Source: Panopea generosa
Taxonomy: Eukaryota; Mollusca; Bivalvia; Adapedonta; Hiatellidae
Length of the DNA: 64,000 nt
Reading direction: 5' to 3'
Assembly: GCA_029582155.1 (NCBI GenBank)
Contig: CM055895.1
Coordinates: 46,512,750 to 46,576,749 of the forward strand
Shown here: positions 62,601-64,000 of the stretch, piece by piece
Layout: each line of letters opens with the position of its first letter
Position numbering within the stretch: position 1 is the stretch's first letter
Program-made: the position numbers and the translations under genes
The notes under the pieces: generated by a model
What the model was told of the DNA's origin: nothing
Seen by the model: the letters and a program-made list of their open reading frames with translations, nothing else
Database searches by the model: none

Positions 62601-63589
62601 GAAAGAAATATAGTTGTTATTAACACTTCTCTTTAACCTTCTCATGACGTACGAAACCAAACCATGAATGCTTTAATATTTTTATATATTCAATGTGAAA
62701 TTTAATCGAAACTGTTAGCAAAAAGTGTTTCCTTACATTACATCTAACACCAGAGAATGGCTTCAGACATACGATTATTCTTCTCTTAAAATGTGTTCTT
62801 TTCCCACAATAGCACCGATACCTGGTTCTTTACATTTCATTATCATTTATAAGAAAGGGTTTTTATAATTCATTTTTTTATATCTTTTACTCAAATTTCA
62901 TATTTGAATCCTCCTTCAGAAATCTCTGATGCTTATAGTTATTTAATATTCAATGTAGGCGTACTTGAAAATTAAGATTGGATCAGGTATGTTAGTTTAA
63001 TTGGTTTTTAATTGACAAAAGACCGTCTTCTCTCCACATATCGTCAATCATGACAATATGCTGTGACATGACATTGTTGGATTAAAGTGTTTTTAGACGC
63101 AGTAAAGTCTCACCGATTTTTCTGTTTGTATAGTTGTTAAATAAAGATACCGACTAATCGGTAATTGAATCGGTATAATTCGTCTCGTAAAGTGTTATAA
63201 TAAAGCATGGGCGTACTGTGCAAATAGACCCCATTTACAAATCACGCAAGATTATTGGATATTCTATTATAGATATGCACTTTATTTCAGTATTAATAAA
63301 ATAATTAGAAAGCATTGAAATATAATATAGTAAAATATAAAATTACAATATTACAAATTTCCCATATATCAGTAGTTAAGCCATGTATTTACACGTGCTG
63401 TGTGCTAAATGATTTAAATATGTGTCCTAAATACGAATTTAGAATTTAAAGCATTGCTCGTCAAACTCATCTGTTCCAAGTGCTAGGACAAACAAAAACT
63501 TAACGCTGTGTCAGCACGACACTTCCTGCTCTGATTTACGTCAACTTAACGTGAATCGTAACTTAAAGGAACAGCGTATTTAACAACTT
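62601..63589. other. No recognisable feature
   Basis: AT-rich. No ORF, repeat or TMEM26-like exon was recognised on either strand. Confidence 0.45.
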
Positions 63590-64000
63590 GACTCATCACA
63601 TTAAGTCGTAGTATATTGAACAATCGCATTGAGACGTAGCATATTGAACAACTTGTCCCATCGCATTAAGACGTAGCATATTGAACAACTTGACTCATTG
63701 CATTAAGACGTAGCATATTGAACAACTGGACTGAACAACTTGACTCATTGCATTAAGATATAGCATATTGAACAACTTGACTCATCGCATTAAGATGTAG
63801 CATATTGAACAACTTGACTCATCACGTTAAGACATAGCATATTGAACAACTTGTCTCATCATATTAAGACGTAGCATATTGAACAACTTGTCTCATCACG
63901 TTAAGACGTAGCATATTGAACAACTTGTCCCATCGCATTAAGACGTAGCATATTGAACAACTTGTCTCATCATATTAAGACGTAGCATATTGAACAACTT
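63590..64000. repeat. 37-bp minisatellite (right edge truncated)
   Basis: About 11 units, core TTAAGACGTAGCATATTGAA followed by CAACTTGTCTCATCACA. It runs off the window end, so its full size is unknown. Confidence 0.93.

Noticed and set aside
58218-62660. Minus-strand ORFs up to 556 codons of a Cys/His-rich 38-residue repeat
   Set aside because: The same peptide occurs in three overlapping frames of a 38-bp tandem repeat, and frames break wherever unit length changes. This is periodic sequence, not a coding signal.

Overview
The window is eukaryotic nuclear DNA, AT-rich and intron-containing, and most likely from a mollusc (probably a bivalve). The basis is several tRNA-headed SINE families, CR1/Jockey-like retrotransposon relics with short-repeat 3' tails, an ISL2EU-type DNA transposon, a TMEM26-like metazoan gene and very abundant minisatellites. 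The species cannot be fixed from sequence alone. No operons, bacterial genes, rRNA or true tRNA genes were seen; every tRNA-like stretch is the head of a SINE.

Layout. 0-1 kb: 33-bp minisatellite running in from the left edge. 2.4-3.3 kb: two SINEs. 7.3-8.0 kb: retrotransposon RT C-terminal relic (minus). 8.2-11.0 kb: a divergent ORF pair that looks like a DNA transposon, with a DDE-like transposase (minus) and a small cysteine-containing partner (plus), each carrying one frameshift. 11.6-12.5 kb: three SINE copies. 12.9-14.3 kb: a CTA microsatellite split by a decayed mariner-like element. 15.1-20.9 kb: four unrelated tandem or inverted arrays (43-bp, 20-bp hairpin, 32-bp, foldback). 21-28 kb: mostly unannotatable sequence with two SINEs. 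28.8-34.8 kb: a 6-kb GAGCTC-rich array whose period changes from 40 bp to 16 bp.

35.0-39.5 kb: the best-preserved mobile element. It is an apparently intact ISL2EU-like transposon with two convergent spliced genes: a THAP-DDE transposase of 486 aa and a SWIM-YqaJ nuclease of 485 aa. All splice phases agree and candidate terminal inverted repeats are present. 40.1-44.7 kb: two degraded non-LTR retrotransposons facing each other. 48.2-50.9 kb: the only host-like gene, the 3' part of a TMEM26 family membrane protein (minus, two exons), whose intron holds SINEs and a MITE.

51.0-57.2 kb: a 26/27-bp array that passes directly into a 53-bp array, apparently its diverged dimer. 58.4-62.6 kb: a 38-bp array. 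63.6 kb to the end: a 37-bp array. Tandem repeats make up about one third of the window. Nearly all long ORFs in those arrays come from periodic sequence that lacks stop codons and are not supported as genes.
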